In this document: piece by piece, positions 24,899 through 34,186 of the stretch | Layout: every line of letters starts with the position of its first letter | Numbering within the stretch: position 1 is the first letter of the stretch | NCBI GenBank assembly: GCA_016782865.1 | Contig: JADHXR010000020.1 | Span: forward strand, 1 to 62,568 | DNA: 62,568 nucleotides | Source of the DNA: Phycisphaerae bacterium | GTDB taxonomy: Bacteria; Planctomycetota; Phycisphaerae; Sedimentisphaerales; Anaerobacaceae | Direction of reading: 5' to 3' | Made by a program: the position numbers and the translations under genes | Notes under the pieces: generated by a model | The model's input: only the letters and a program-made list of their open reading frames with translations | The model's database searches: none | What the model was told of the DNA's origin: nothing

Positions 24899-27463
24899 TC
24901 AGGAGCCCTGACGTTTGACATAGAGCGCCACTTCACTTCCCATCGAATCCGGCTTGCTCCAGGTGACATTGCCCGACGAGACTGAAACGCCTGCCTGGGT
25001 CACTGTGTCGCCGTCAACCGGATCAAACCACTTCAGATTGTACCTGCCAGCAGTCATGTCCTTGATGCCCATCGGGCCGGAATAGTCGTAGGTATATGCA
25101 ATGTACGAGCTGCCCGGATTGGCAAGCACCCATTTGGCCGAGCCGGCAGCCAGATCATCCCGTGACTTCATCTTGTGGAAATCAGTCTGCTCCATGAAGC
25201 GGTTGATACGACCGTCGTCGGCCAGCGTCTTCTCATGTGAAGCGTCACCGGCGTGATGGTAGGCCTCCAGGCAATGCATGCCCGTCATGGCGCACGACCA
25301 CATATAGACTCGACTCGAACGCCCTCGGCGAGGATGATGATATGTTTCATTCTTCATCACCACGAATTTGTCTGCATCGCGTTTGCAAAAAGAGAGGTAC
25401 TCCTGGTGCTGCTTCTCGAAATCGTCTTTATGGGGCACCACATGGAGCAAGGTCACCACACGGACATAAGGGTCGCCTACATACTCGTCGGAAGTGATGC
25501 CCCCTTCGGGGAAATCGCCTTCTGGATCGTTTGTCACTACAAAACTCTGCACGATCGGGTGGTTGTGATTGTCTGTTTTGGCGATCAACTCGCCGATCTT
25601 CTTGAAATGCGGCGTGCGGGCGGCCGGGAGTTTGTTGCAGCTTTCCTCGATGCCCCACATGATGTTCTTGTGATGCTTGAATTTCTTCACGACGCCTTCA
25701 ATCCAACGCTTCTCATCGGGGGGCAGATTGCCCTGGGAATCCAGTTTCCAGCCCATCATTTCCACATCGGTCGCATCGTTGTAAAACTCCAGGTGAACGA
25801 TAATTCCCTTTTCTTCAAGCAGATCGAGCCAACCGTCCCATTGATTGAGGACGTCGGCGTCCAGCCCCTTCGATGGGTCATGGTCGACAAACGGCGTATG
25901 CGTGTCGTCCCCTTCGTCCTTGTAGTTGCACCGTCTCATACGGGTCATCTGACAGTGGAAGGCATTGACGCCGGCACGAGCCATGCGCTCGATAGCCTCT
26001 TGCTGGCCGCCGCCCGAACGCGTACCGTCGGAATTCAATTTGCCCCCGAACAGGAAATCCTCGGGATTATCCGGGCCGCAGAGAAAGACGGGGCCCCCGC
26101 CGTTGTACTTGAGATATCCCGGATTGGAGCCTGCAACGATGACCTGACCGGGCAAGGCTGCCGGATCGTCAAGAGTCCCTGGCGAGGAATCCGGGGCCGC
26201 GTCCTTGCGATTGAACTGCACATAGTCGAGTTTCGTGTATCCACCGTCCCCGCTTCGGGCTGCCACCAGGATCTCATCGCCGCCGCTGACGGTTACATCC
26301 GGAATCGTTTGCGTCGTCCACTCGTCGTTATTCTTCGATGCGCTCCAAAGATCACCCTGCCTGGAACCGTTGACCAGAAGCGACAAACGGCAGCGGCCCT
26401 GTTTCGCATCGAAATATCGAATGTCAACATCATAGCAGCCACTTTCGGCCGTATATGGTTGATTGAATGGCGTACGTATGCGTCCGCGCCCATCAGGGGC
26501 GAGTCTGACGCTGAGCCTGTGGGAGGCTCGTCGATCGTTGCGGTGTTCCACCTCAAAGCTTTCCAGAGCGAGGAAGTTCTCCGCCTCGAATCTCACGTAA
26601 TCCCTCGGATCCATCGGCGCCGGGATTTTCTTGTCATCGAGCAGGGTTTTCAATTTAGTCAGATCAGCGTCTTCGTCCCCGGTCAGAAGGAAATACGTCA
26701 TGGTCGAATTGGAAATATCGGCTCTCAGCTCCGCCTCCAGTCGGGTAAATATCCATTGGAGCCTGCGGTCGCTCGAATCCCTCATCCAATGGTACATACG
26801 CCACTGCTGCGGCGTGGACTTCCTGCCGACACCCCCCGGATGTGCCAGGTTTCGATTGCCGTCCTTGACCTGGATCCAATTGATCCCGGACGGTATGACG
26901 TCACGCTTGTTGTGCTTGTGCAAGTTTTGATCGTCGCGCGTGTAGCCGTCATTCCACCCGCTGTGGGAAATGCAATAGACATACTTTCGCCTGGCCGGGT
27001 CGGACTTCTCTATCCCGAGATACGGGACCTCCATCGGGCCTGCCAATACGTAGTACAATGGATTGTCGGCCGACGACACATTGATAGCATTCTTGATGCT
27101 CTCAATGGCACCGTCCAGGTCCTTTTGGCAGTCAAACAGAACCGACCGAGGAATGTTGTATCTCTTTGCAGAGCCAAGGACACTTTCAGCCATTTCTTTG
27201 TAGAAGCGTGGATCATTCTCGGCCAGTATGTTGCAGTAGTCAACGTGGACTAACTTGTCTGTCACCCCAAATGCGTCCAGCATGGCGGCGGCGACAGGAA
27301 AAGCCCCCCAGTCGTCCTCGTCGTTGTAATTGCCGTCGGAGCTGAAGGCGATTCGGCCCTTGAAAGTCTTCCCATCGAAAGGCCCGGAATGTGAGTAGAG
27401 CGTTGAGGCGGACAAAAGGATGACGATTATTGCTGCACACATGACTTCGATACTGCGTTTCAT
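24899..27463 (-). CDS. multidomain secreted protein: nucleoside-hydrolase-like, CBM-like, glycoside-hydrolase-like barrel
   Basis: An 854-residue exported protein (signal peptide about 1-25). Residues about 33-270 resemble the nucleoside-hydrolase-like domain of cellulose-binding Sde182-type proteins (GRIAFSSDGNYNDEDDWGAF, YVLAGPMEVPYLG, ISHSGWNDGY). Residues about 295-425 form a jelly-roll, CBM6/35-like module (VRFEAENF, GCYDVDIRYFD, TKLDYVQFN). From about 445 to 760 there is a TIM-barrel region like GH5/GH140 proteins (MARAGVNAFHCQMTRM, IIVHLEFYND, NIMWGIEESCNK) and then a small beta domain (GRYNLKWFDPVDGDTV). Candidate acid residues are the Glu pair in WGIEES and MKNETYHH, but this is inference. 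Ribosome site CAGGAGC. Probably a polysaccharide-active enzyme. Confidence 0.78.
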   Translation of the reverse strand: MKRSIEVMCAAIIVILLSASTLYSHSGPFDGKTFKGRIAFSSDGNYNDEDDWGAFPVAAAMLDAFGVTDKLVHVDYCNILAENDPRFYKEMAESVLGSAKRYNIPRSVLFDCQKDLDGAIESIKNAINVSSADNPLYYVLAGPMEVPYLGIEKSDPARRKYVYCISHSGWNDGYTRDDQNLHKHNKRDVIPSGINWIQVKDGNRNLAHPGGVGRKSTPQQWRMYHWMRDSSDRRLQWIFTRLEAELRADISNSTMTYFLLTGDEDADLTKLKTLLDDKKIPAPMDPRDYVRFEAENFLALESFEVEHRNDRRASHRLSVRLAPDGRGRIRTPFNQPYTAESGCYDVDIRYFDAKQGRCRLSLLVNGSRQGDLWSASKNNDEWTTQTIPDVTVSGGDEILVAARSGDGGYTKLDYVQFNRKDAAPDSSPGTLDDPAALPGQVIVAGSNPGYLKYNGGGPVFLCGPDNPEDFLFGGKLNSDGTRSGGGQQEAIERMARAGVNAFHCQMTRMRRCNYKDEGDDTHTPFVDHDPSKGLDADVLNQWDGWLDLLEEKGIIVHLEFYNDATDVEMMGWKLDSQGNLPPDEKRWIEGVVKKFKHHKNIMWGIEESCNKLPAARTPHFKKIGELIAKTDNHNHPIVQSFVVTNDPEGDFPEGGITSDEYVGDPYVRVVTLLHVVPHKDDFEKQHQEYLSFCKRDADKFVVMKNETYHHPRRGRSSRVYMWSCAMTGMHCLEAYHHAGDASHEKTLADDGRINRFMEQTDFHKMKSRDDLAAGSAKWVLANPGSSYIAYTYDYSGPMGIKDMTAGRYNLKWFDPVDGDTVTQAGVSVSSGNVTWSKPDSMGSEVALYVKRQGS

Positions 27464-27572
27464 TTGTTGCTCCTGTTACCCTTGGTTCCAAGCCTCGAAT
27501 TTCATCACTCCAGGCCATTATTTGACAGCCTTCACAAGAAAGTCAAGGACTTCCTGTTGGACGGACTAGTCA

Positions 27573-27632
27573 GGATCGCTTCCGGGGCTCAAGCCGTTTT
27601 CCAATGAACGGAGTAAAAAGGAGATTTCTCAT
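27573..27632 (+). repeat. orphan copy of a 60-base leader repeat (copy A)
   Basis: This 60-base stretch matches the sequences directly upstream of the two tandem glycoside-hydrolase-like genes (29420-29479 and 31002-31061): CCGTTTT, then TGGAGTA/CGGAGTA, then AAGGAGATTTCT with the ribosome site. Here it is not followed by such a gene; it runs into the 3' end of the oppositely oriented aldolase. It looks like a leftover of a third, lost copy. A short minus-strand open stretch at about 27522-27566 (VLDFLVKAVK, stop) may be another leftover. Confidence 0.8.
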
Positions 27633-28270
27633 CTGCTCCTCAACTCCCGCCGCAATTCCTCGAGTTGCTCCACGGCTTCCTGCGGCAAGGGTTTCGCACC
27701 TCCCCATATCTTGGCCAGCGTGAGCGTACGAGCGTGCATTTCCAGGGACTCTATACAGAAATGGGCCTGCTTCAGCGACGAGCCCAAGGTGAGAGCGCCG
27801 TGATTGCCTAAGAGGAAAGCGTCGTGCCTTTCCACACACTCAGCCAGACGTCCAGCCAATCCGGCCGGCGTGGCGTAGTCGATCCACGCCACGTCGCCGA
27901 TGTAGACGAAGGCCTCAGGGTGGCTCGGCGGACCGAAACGCTCTCCGGCCAGGGCGAGCCCTGTCGTGAACGGGGGGTGTCCGTGGATGATGCCGCGCAC
28001 GTCCGGACGCTTGCGATAGATGAACGTGTGCGTCGGCGTCTCGCATGATGAATCCAGGTCGCCGGCCAACTTATTTCCATCCAAGTCCACCTTCACGAAC
28101 CATTCCGGCGTCGCATCGGCCAGGGCGTGGCCTGTCGGCGAGACCAACACCTCGCCCGACTCCAGACGGACGCTCACGTTGCCGCCGTTGGCCGGCACAA
28201 TGTCTTTGTCATACAACCGTCGGCAAATGACGACCATTTCCCGGCGAATAATCGTTTCATCAGCGATCAC
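27629..28270 (-). CDS. class II aldolase/adducin family protein
   Basis: A 213-residue protein of the L-fuculose-1-phosphate aldolase/L-ribulose-5-phosphate 4-epimerase family. Signatures are NGGNVSVRL near residue 27, the Zn-binding HGHPPFTTGLALAG near 95, and LLGNHGALTLG near 155 for the third His. These enzymes cleave or epimerise ketose phosphates using a metal-stabilised enediolate. The start is a GTG with GGAG seven bases upstream. It is followed on the same strand by a gene carrying glycoside-hydrolase-like domains and preceded by a pseudopilin gene. It probably handles deoxy- or pentose sugars freed by those enzymes. The exact substrate is not resolvable here. Confidence 0.88.
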   Translation of the reverse strand: MIADETIIRREMVVICRRLYDKDIVPANGGNVSVRLESGEVLVSPTGHALADATPEWFVKVDLDGNKLAGDLDSSCETPTHTFIYRKRPDVRGIIHGHPPFTTGLALAGERFGPPSHPEAFVYIGDVAWIDYATPAGLAGRLAECVERHDAFLLGNHGALTLGSSLKQAHFCIESLEMHARTLTLAKIWGGAKPLPQEAVEQLEELRRELRSR

Positions 28271-28294
28271 TAATAGTCTCCTTTGCGGCGCGTT

Positions 28295-29134
28295 TCAACG
28301 AGGTCTCTCCGTTTCGTGCAGATACGGGAAGCGCTCCCAGCACCAGCGCCAATCCTCGTTGATACCTGCCGCAGGCTGGAGCGTGGAAATAGGCAAGTCT
28401 CCGATAAAGATCTTCCACGTTTCGGTATGGACCCACTTATGTCTCCCCGCGTGCCCGTCGGCGAAGCCAAAAGTGGCCGACTTGCTGTGGAAAGTGGCCA
28501 GCGCATCTGTCCATCTATTGTCTATCCAGGGAGCGAAACTCCAGCCGCCGTGATCGTAGTTGAAATTTGGATTCTGGAATTCGCTTTCGACAAAGACGTA
28601 CTTCCTGCTGGCGTGCGTAATCTCTGTCAGCTTCTTAGGGAAGTACTTGTAACGGGCCTCCGTCCAGGAATGAAATCCTTTCCTCGCCGCCGACAGGACA
28701 TCCGGGATGACGTAACTGCGATACATCCGCTGGTGCTCCGGGGCCCCCGTCTGATACCGGTTATCGCCCGGGCAGTGGTACATCTCGTGGTCGTTTATGT
28801 AAGGATACATGGCTCCCATTTTGATGCCACGAACACGATCCTCGAGCAGCGGGGTGCCGCTAATGTACGCGCCTGTTACGTCTATAGGAGGCAAGACCCA
28901 CATAGGACTGTCCAGATTGCTCATATCTACATGGCCACGGACGATGCGGCTGTCGTTGTCGTCGGCGTACATCGTATAGGCCAGTATCAGGGACCGCTGG
29001 TTGGCCAGGCAATTCGAACTACGCGCCAATTCCTTGGCAGCCCTGAGGGAGGGCATCAGAATGCCCATTAGTATGGCGATAATGGCGATTACCACCAGAA
29101 GCTCTATAAGTGTAAAGGCCCGTTTCTCGAACAT
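28295..29134 (-). CDS. type II secretion pseudopilin-like protein (H-X9-DG type)
   Basis: A 279-residue protein with a class III prepilin leader (KRAFTLIELLVVIAIIAILMGILMPSL), in which cleavage would occur before the Phe and the following helix anchors the pilin. The C-terminal region contains FGFADGHAGRHKW, the H-X9-DG type motif of planctomycete prepilin-like proteins related to DUF1559. Calcium or glycan binding has been suggested for such proteins, which are highly expanded in Phycisphaerae. Ribosome site AAGGAGA precedes the ATG. The gene lies just upstream of the aldolase gene on the same strand and may share a transcript, though no functional tie is evident. Confidence 0.9.
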   Translation of the reverse strand: MFEKRAFTLIELLVVIAIIAILMGILMPSLRAAKELARSSNCLANQRSLILAYTMYADDNDSRIVRGHVDMSNLDSPMWVLPPIDVTGAYISGTPLLEDRVRGIKMGAMYPYINDHEMYHCPGDNRYQTGAPEHQRMYRSYVIPDVLSAARKGFHSWTEARYKYFPKKLTEITHASRKYVFVESEFQNPNFNYDHGGWSFAPWIDNRWTDALATFHSKSATFGFADGHAGRHKWVHTETWKIFIGDLPISTLQPAAGINEDWRWCWERFPYLHETERPR

Positions 29135-29479
29135 GTATGATCTCCTTGTTGTGTCAGGTGCCTTTGTTATACACCCCTTTATTATACCGGGTTATTTGCA
29201 CAAATGAAAGTAATATGCAAACCATCCATCGCTCGAATCTGTTCCATGATTTCTCAAATTGTCTTCATAATAGGCTTTATCCACGATTGGTTGTATGAAC
29301 CATTGTTCAAAATCTCTTCGTCATGTTGCAAGGCCCACAGTTCCTGTAATAATGGTGGATTGTAAAGGTTTAGCTGGATAGAATCATCACCAGTCAAATT
29401 ATGCTTGTGAAGGCGACCCGGATCGTCTCCAGGGCCTAAACCGTTTTGTAATGAGTGGAGTACCAAGGAGATTTCTGAA
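29135..29479. other. intergenic region containing leader copy B
   Basis: A 345-base gap between divergent genes. It contains the leader repeat directly before the next gene and, on the minus strand near 29254-29400, an open stretch (LYNPPLLQELWALQHDEE...) that looks protein-like but has no ribosome site and matches nothing I recognise. It could be a gene remnant. Confidence 0.45.
29420..29479 (+). promoter_or_regulatory. leader repeat copy B with ribosome site, before the first GH-like gene
   Basis: A 60-base leader shared with copies at 27573 and 31002. It ends in CAAGGAGATTTCTGAA-ATG, with a strong ribosome site. Conservation runs unbroken into the start codon (ATGCGCAAA in both tandem genes). 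It may be kept as a regulatory leader or simply reflect gene duplication. Confidence 0.7.
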
Positions 29480-30955
29480 ATGCGCAAAGTCACCTATCTC
29501 GGAAACGTGATGCTTCTATTGGCGGCCTGCCATGCCTGTTGGGGCCAGAACCTTAAGGACAGCGGCATACGACCCTGGTCGGAGAATCCGCGCTATTGGC
29601 AATATAATGGCAAACCTGTGATGTTGTTGGGTGGGAGTAAGACCGACCACATCTTCTTGCTCGATGACCTCAAAACACATCTCGACGAAATACAGGCGGT
29701 CGGGGCCAACTACGTACGCAACACGATGAGCCAGCGGGAGGGCAAGGATCTGAAGCCACACAAGCTGCTGCCGAGCGGAAAGTTCGACATGGATCAGTGG
29801 AACGAGGAATACTGGAAGCGCTTCGGCAACATGCTCAAGTGGACCGCCGAGCGGGATATTTTCGTGCAGATCGAGGTCTGGGACCGGTTCGATTACGCCA
29901 ACTGGGTAGGACCCGACGGGGACGCTTCCAAGAGATGTTGGGAGCACAGTCCGTGGAACCCCGCCGGCAACGTGAACTACACTAGCGAACAGAGCGGCTT
30001 TGCCACCGAGTACGGGGGCGACGCCATGTACGACAATCAACCGTTCTTCTATTCGATCAAAGGCCTGCCGCACTATGATGAGCGATTCGAACTCATTCGG
30101 TCGTACCAGGAAGCCTTTGTCGCCAAGATGCTGTCGTACAGCCTGGACTACGGGCACGTGCTGTATTGCATGAACAACGAGACGTCCACCCCGGCGCAAT
30201 GGGGGCAGCACTGGATTGAGTTCATCCAGGCCAAGGCCGCCGAAAAGGGCGCGCTGGTCCACACGACGGACATGTTCGACGATGCGTTCCGAGCCGAAAA
30301 GGCCGAAAACACCCGGATCATACTCGGCGATCCCGACCACTACACGTTTACCGATATTTCCCAGGTGAACAGCCGCAACTTCGATGAGACGCACTGGGAC
30401 CGGCTGCAGTGGCTCATCCGTGAGGTGAACAAGACGTATCCGCGGCCCAGCAATCACACCAAGATCTACGGCAGCGGCTACCAGACGTTTGGGACGGGCG
30501 GGCCCGAGGATGGGATTGAGCGGTTCTGGCGAAACATCCTTGGCGGCTCCGCCAGTTCCCGGTTCCACCGCCCGGACTCCGGCAACGGTCTCAACGATCA
30601 CGCCAAGGCGAGCATCAAGGCAGCACGCATTCTGGAGGGCCTGATCAAATTCTGGGATATCACGCCGCAGATGGGTCTGCTTTCGGACCGCGGGAGTAAC
30701 GAGGCCTACCTGGCAGCTGAACCCGGAGAAAGCTACGCTCTCTATTTCACAAATGGCGGGTCCGTAGGACTCGATCTGTCCGGCGCACCAGGCTCCTTCG
30801 ATGTGACGTGGATTAGTGTCTCCATGGGCGTAACTACGCGGTCGTCTGCCGCAGGGCGCTATCGCCTGATGGACAGGACCATCCAGGGCGGCCGTGTTGT
30901 GACGCTCTCGGCGCCGTACAAAGGCGGCTGGGTCGTCGCCATCGTGAAGAAGTGA
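29480..30955 (+). CDS. secreted or lipid-anchored glycoside-hydrolase-like TIM-barrel protein (tandem copy 1)
   Basis: A 491-residue protein with a leader ending [13 protein letters not shown], which fits a lipobox (LAAC) or Sec cleavage. The mature start, [19 protein letters not shown], is typical of GH140/DUF4038-like barrels. Further signatures are [11 protein letters not shown] near residue 77, [13 protein letters not shown] near 130, and MNNETS near 236, where an acidic catalytic residue would be expected. The C-terminus is a small beta domain (YALYFTNGG, GRYRLMDRTIQGG). It is followed after about 100 bases by a paralogue. The mechanism and substrate are unknown; a plant or algal polysaccharide is a reasonable guess from the setting. 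Confidence 0.8.
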   Translation: MRKVTYLGNVMLLLAACHACWGQNLKDSGIRPWSENPRYWQYNGKPVMLLGGSKTDHIFLLDDLKTHLDEIQAVGANYVRNTMSQREGKDLKPHKLLPSGKFDMDQWNEEYWKRFGNMLKWTAERDIFVQIEVWDRFDYANWVGPDGDASKRCWEHSPWNPAGNVNYTSEQSGFATEYGGDAMYDNQPFFYSIKGLPHYDERFELIRSYQEAFVAKMLSYSLDYGHVLYCMNNETSTPAQWGQHWIEFIQAKAAEKGALVHTTDMFDDAFRAEKAENTRIILGDPDHYTFTDISQVNSRNFDETHWDRLQWLIREVNKTYPRPSNHTKIYGSGYQTFGTGGPEDGIERFWRNILGGSASSRFHRPDSGNGLNDHAKASIKAARILEGLIKFWDITPQMGLLSDRGSNEAYLAAEPGESYALYFTNGGSVGLDLSGAPGSFDVTWISVSMGVTTRSSAAGRYRLMDRTIQGGRVVTLSAPYKGGWVVAIVKK

Positions 30956-31001
30956 ACGTTGAAACCGCGCAAGTGCGGCATTATGATAGCAAAATCAGGC
31001 C

Positions 31002-31061
31002 GGGTCATTTCCGGGCCTCAAATCGTTTTCTAATAGATGGAGCACAAAGGAGATTTCTGAA
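31002..31061 (+). promoter_or_regulatory. leader repeat copy C with ribosome site, before the second GH-like gene
   Basis: A 60-base leader closely similar to copies A (27573-27632) and B (29420-29479): GGTCATTTCCGGGCCTCAAA, then CGTTTTCTAATAGATGGAG, then AAAGGAGATTTCTGAA and the ATG at 31062. The upstream 40 bases, outside the ribosome site, are also conserved. Confidence 0.7.
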
Positions 31062-32459
31062 ATGCGCAAAACCACCCTTATCGGGAACGTGATTCTTCTG
31101 TTGGCGAGCTGCCATGCCTGTTGGGGCCAGAACCCGAAGGACAACGGCATAAAACCCTGGTCGGAGAATCCGCGATATTGGCAATATCGAGGCAAGCCGG
31201 TGTTTTTGCTGGGCGCCAGCGATGACGATAATCTATTCCAGTGGCCCTCGCCCGACTTAGAGCGTCACCTCGACGCGATGAAAGCCGTGGGGGCCAATTA
31301 CGTTCGCAACACTATGAGCGACCGCAAGGACAAGGGATTCGAATTGTACCCGTTCAAGCGGCGAGCGGACGGCAAGTATGATCTCGGTCAATGGAACGAT
31401 GCCTACTGGAAACGCTTTGAGCGTTTTCTCGCCGAAACGGCCAAGAGAGACATTATCGTTCAGATCGAGGTATGGGATCGATTCGACTACTCCACGAACA
31501 ACTGGCCGGGCCATCCCTACAACCCGAAGAACAACGTGAATTACTCGGCCAAGGACAGCACCCTGGCGGCGGTCTATCCGGATCATCCGGGCCGAAACGC
31601 TCAACCGTTCTTCTTCACCACCCCCAAGCAGCGAGACATCACGACCGTGCTGAAATACCAGAGGCGCTTTGTCGAAAAGATGCTATCGTATTCTCTCAAA
31701 TATGATCACGTACTCTACTGCATGGACAACGAAACGTCCGGCGCCGAACAGTGGGGCCGCTATTGGTCGCAGCTTATTCTGGATCAGGCAAAGGCAAAGG
31801 GCAAGAAAGTGTACGTGACGGAAATGTGGGACGATTGGGACCTCAAGGCGGACAGACACAAACGCACATTCGATCATCCGGATCATTATACCTTCTGCGA
31901 TGTATCTCAAAACAATCAGAAGAAGGGACAGGAACATTGGGACAACTTCCAGTGGACTCTTGCCTACACGGCCAAACAGCCCCGGCCGCTGAACACGGTC
32001 AAGACCTATGGCGCCGACGGCGGAAGACACGGCAACACACGAGACGGAATCGAACGCTGGTGGCGCCACGTCATCGGAGGCGCTGCTACGGCACGCTTCC
32101 ACCGCCCCACTTCCGGCCTGGGCCTGTCGGAGCTTTCTATCGCCTCGGTAAAGGCGGCACGCAAGCTCGAATCGGTAATGAAACCCTGGGACATCGCGGC
32201 GGCAAATGAGCTGTTGACCGAAAGAGAGAACAACGAGGCATATCTGGCCTGCAATCCCGGCAAGGCCTACGCCCTCTACTTCACCGACGGCGGCGAGGTC
32301 GGGCTCGACCTGCGCAAGGCTCGCGGGCGATATTCATTGAGATGGATCGATCTTCGCACAGGTGACTGGAAAAGCAAGGATTCAATAAACGGTGAGAATA
32401 GTGTGAAGGTCAAGGCTCCGGGCAAGGGTCATTGGCTGGCGGTAATCACTCGAATATAG
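31062..32459 (+). CDS. secreted or lipid-anchored glycoside-hydrolase-like TIM-barrel protein (tandem copy 2)
   Basis: A 465-residue paralogue of the preceding gene. It has the same leader type ([13 protein letters not shown]), the same mature start ([18 protein letters not shown]), [13 protein letters not shown] near residue 77, [13 protein letters not shown] near 137 and MDNETS near 228. It ends in a beta domain ([24 protein letters not shown]). Sequence agreement with copy 1 extends over the whole length, including the 5' leader, so this is a tandem duplication that has since diverged. No transport or regulatory gene is attached. Function is inferred only from the fold-level pattern of GH5/GH140-type barrels. 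Confidence 0.8.
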   Translation: MRKTTLIGNVILLLASCHACWGQNPKDNGIKPWSENPRYWQYRGKPVFLLGASDDDNLFQWPSPDLERHLDAMKAVGANYVRNTMSDRKDKGFELYPFKRRADGKYDLGQWNDAYWKRFERFLAETAKRDIIVQIEVWDRFDYSTNNWPGHPYNPKNNVNYSAKDSTLAAVYPDHPGRNAQPFFFTTPKQRDITTVLKYQRRFVEKMLSYSLKYDHVLYCMDNETSGAEQWGRYWSQLILDQAKAKGKKVYVTEMWDDWDLKADRHKRTFDHPDHYTFCDVSQNNQKKGQEHWDNFQWTLAYTAKQPRPLNTVKTYGADGGRHGNTRDGIERWWRHVIGGAATARFHRPTSGLGLSELSIASVKAARKLESVMKPWDIAAANELLTERENNEAYLACNPGKAYALYFTDGGEVGLDLRKARGRYSLRWIDLRTGDWKSKDSINGENSVKVKAPGKGHWLAVITRI

Positions 32460-32496
32460 CCTGTAGGATGAGCAGGTTTCCTGCCCATGCGGCTCG

Positions 32497-33642
32497 CTAC
32501 AAAGCCTCGACTATAGGATTGAACAGATATTTTTCCAGGCCGCCCCAGAATCCTTCGCCTTTGGCCGAATCGTAGAGATTGCCGCCGTTGCGTACGACGA
32601 TCAGATCGAGGCTGGGGACCACCAGCAGGACTTGGTTGCCGGCGCCGGCTCCCGCAAAGGCATCGCACGGGACTTTGGGCCAGACGGCGTCGAAATTCGT
32701 GTACCAACCCAGACCGCAGGCCGGCTGCGGATTTCCAGGCGGGCGATCGGGCAGCGGAGTCCCGGCGTAGCGCAGCACCGTCTCGACCCATCGCCGATCG
32801 ACAAGCTGTTTGCCCTGCCAATCGCCTTTTCTGAGCATGAGCCGCCCGACGCGCGCGATCGCTCGCGCCGCGCAGGAGCCACCGCCCCAGTTGGGGACGA
32901 GTTTCAATCCGTCGACGTCATATGTCTTTCCGTACCCTATCGACCATTCACTGTCCTTTACCCCGATGGGTTTGGTAATGCGCTCTCGCAACAGGGTTCT
33001 GACATCAGTGTGTTTGGTTTCTCGCAGGCCCGCGGTGACAGCATAAGACAGCATCGCCATGCCGGGATTGCTGTACGCATACTTCGTGCCGGGGGCGAAT
33101 ATGATCGGAGCTCTGTCACGCGACAGCGTGAAAGGATCGGGGTCTTTGCGCCAGAAGCCCCCCTTCCAGCCCGGCAACTCCATGTGCGGAATGTCGTCCT
33201 GCTCGGCATCCTCGACACCGGATGAATGCGTCGCGAGGTGGCGGATCGTGATTGTGGACTTGACGGGATGATCCTTCCACTGCGGGACGTACTTACAGAC
33301 CGGGTCGTCGGCAGCCACAAGCCCATCGTTGAGGGCAACCAGCAGAGACATGCCCCCGACCAGCGCCTTGGCCAGTGAGGCGGTGTAATGTTGCTTGTCC
33401 GGCCCGTGTCCCTCGGCGTACCACTCGCAAACGATTCTGTCGTTCCTGACGATAAGCAGCGCCTTGGTGTTCCTGGCTGCGAGCGACTTGATCATCTCAT
33501 CAAGCTTTTCAGCAGAGAACCCCTGACTTTCAGGCGGGACGCTCTGCCACTCGAACTGAGCTGCCGGACAAGATGCTGCAACACCCACACAGACAACAGT
33601 GACGACAATGTTTCTCACAATACTGGGCCGATTCGAATTCAT
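32497..33642 (-). CDS. secreted serine hydrolase, beta-lactamase class C family
   Basis: A 381-residue protein with a signal peptide (about 1-27) and the class C/penicillin-binding-protein fold. The SxxK nucleophile motif is SLAKALVGG near residue 88, and the YxN motif is YSNPG near 170. KS/TG is not obvious; AGAGAGNQVLLVVP near 338 may be the third element. Such family members are esterases, D-aminopeptidases or beta-lactamases. Ribosome site AAGGAGA is well placed. It stands convergent to the GH-like genes. A secreted esterase role in polysaccharide use is plausible but unproved. Confidence 0.88.
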   Translation of the reverse strand: MNSNRPSIVRNIVVTVVCVGVAASCPAAQFEWQSVPPESQGFSAEKLDEMIKSLAARNTKALLIVRNDRIVCEWYAEGHGPDKQHYTASLAKALVGGMSLLVALNDGLVAADDPVCKYVPQWKDHPVKSTITIRHLATHSSGVEDAEQDDIPHMELPGWKGGFWRKDPDPFTLSRDRAPIIFAPGTKYAYSNPGMAMLSYAVTAGLRETKHTDVRTLLRERITKPIGVKDSEWSIGYGKTYDVDGLKLVPNWGGGSCAARAIARVGRLMLRKGDWQGKQLVDRRWVETVLRYAGTPLPDRPPGNPQPACGLGWYTNFDAVWPKVPCDAFAGAGAGNQVLLVVPSLDLIVVRNGGNLYDSAKGEGFWGGLEKYLFNPIVEAL

Positions 33643-33954
33643 GGGTTGGTCTCCTTAAACATTTTCCTGTCCGACTTCTTACAGTGGCTCTTTGCCGCCG
33701 ACGCACTACCTCTGCCGAGGACGGTCAGCCGGACACTTGCCTGATGATACACGTTACCTGGCCCGTTGTCACGTCCGCCTCAGGCAACCATTCACACTCA
33801 TAGAGAGCCAAACGCCTGGGGGCAACAGCATCTGGAGCGTTACGGCGGTCGACCTACGCCCAGTCGTGCCCATCTCTTCGGCCTCTAAAACTGTCAAGGT
33901 CTCTATGGCTTCTTGCGCTATATCTTGGTACAATGAGTTCATGCAGTACAAATT
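33643..33954. other. intergenic region, nothing recognised
   Basis: A 312-base gap between the serine hydrolase gene (minus) and the DUF2283 gene (plus). Short open frames occur on both strands but none has a ribosome site or family resemblance. Confidence 0.5.
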
Positions 33955-34173
33955 ATGAAACTGAATTACTATCCCGAAACAGATTCGCTATACATTGACC
34001 TTGCGGAACGATCGAGTGCCGAGAGCAAGGAAGTCTCCGATGGCGTCGTTCTCGACTACGATTCGGAGGGCAATCTTGTCGGCATCGACATCGACAATGC
34101 CAGCAAGAAGCTCGATTTAAAAACACTCGTGCTGAGCAAACTTCCTACCGAAACACAGAGCCTTTCAGCATAG
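33955..34173 (+). CDS. DUF2283 small protein
   Basis: A 72-residue protein with the DUF2283 pattern: an N-terminal YYPETDSLYIDLAE strand pair, SDGVVLDYDSEGNLVGIDIDNASKKLDL in the middle, and a short tail. The function of DUF2283 is unknown. It is often found beside small DUF4258 proteins in toxin-antitoxin-like pairs, but no such neighbour is evident here. The gene converges with nifS, 13 bases away. No ribosome site is visible upstream of the ATG. Confidence 0.8.
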   Translation: MKLNYYPETDSLYIDLAERSSAESKEVSDGVVLDYDSEGNLVGIDIDNASKKLDLKTLVLSKLPTETQSLSA

Positions 34174-34186
34174 GGCAATCATAAAC

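Noticed and set aside
25253-27253. A long plus-strand frame opposite the nucleoside-hydrolase-like multidomain gene
   Set aside because: No recognisable motifs; the minus-strand gene has a signal peptide, ribosome site and clear domains.
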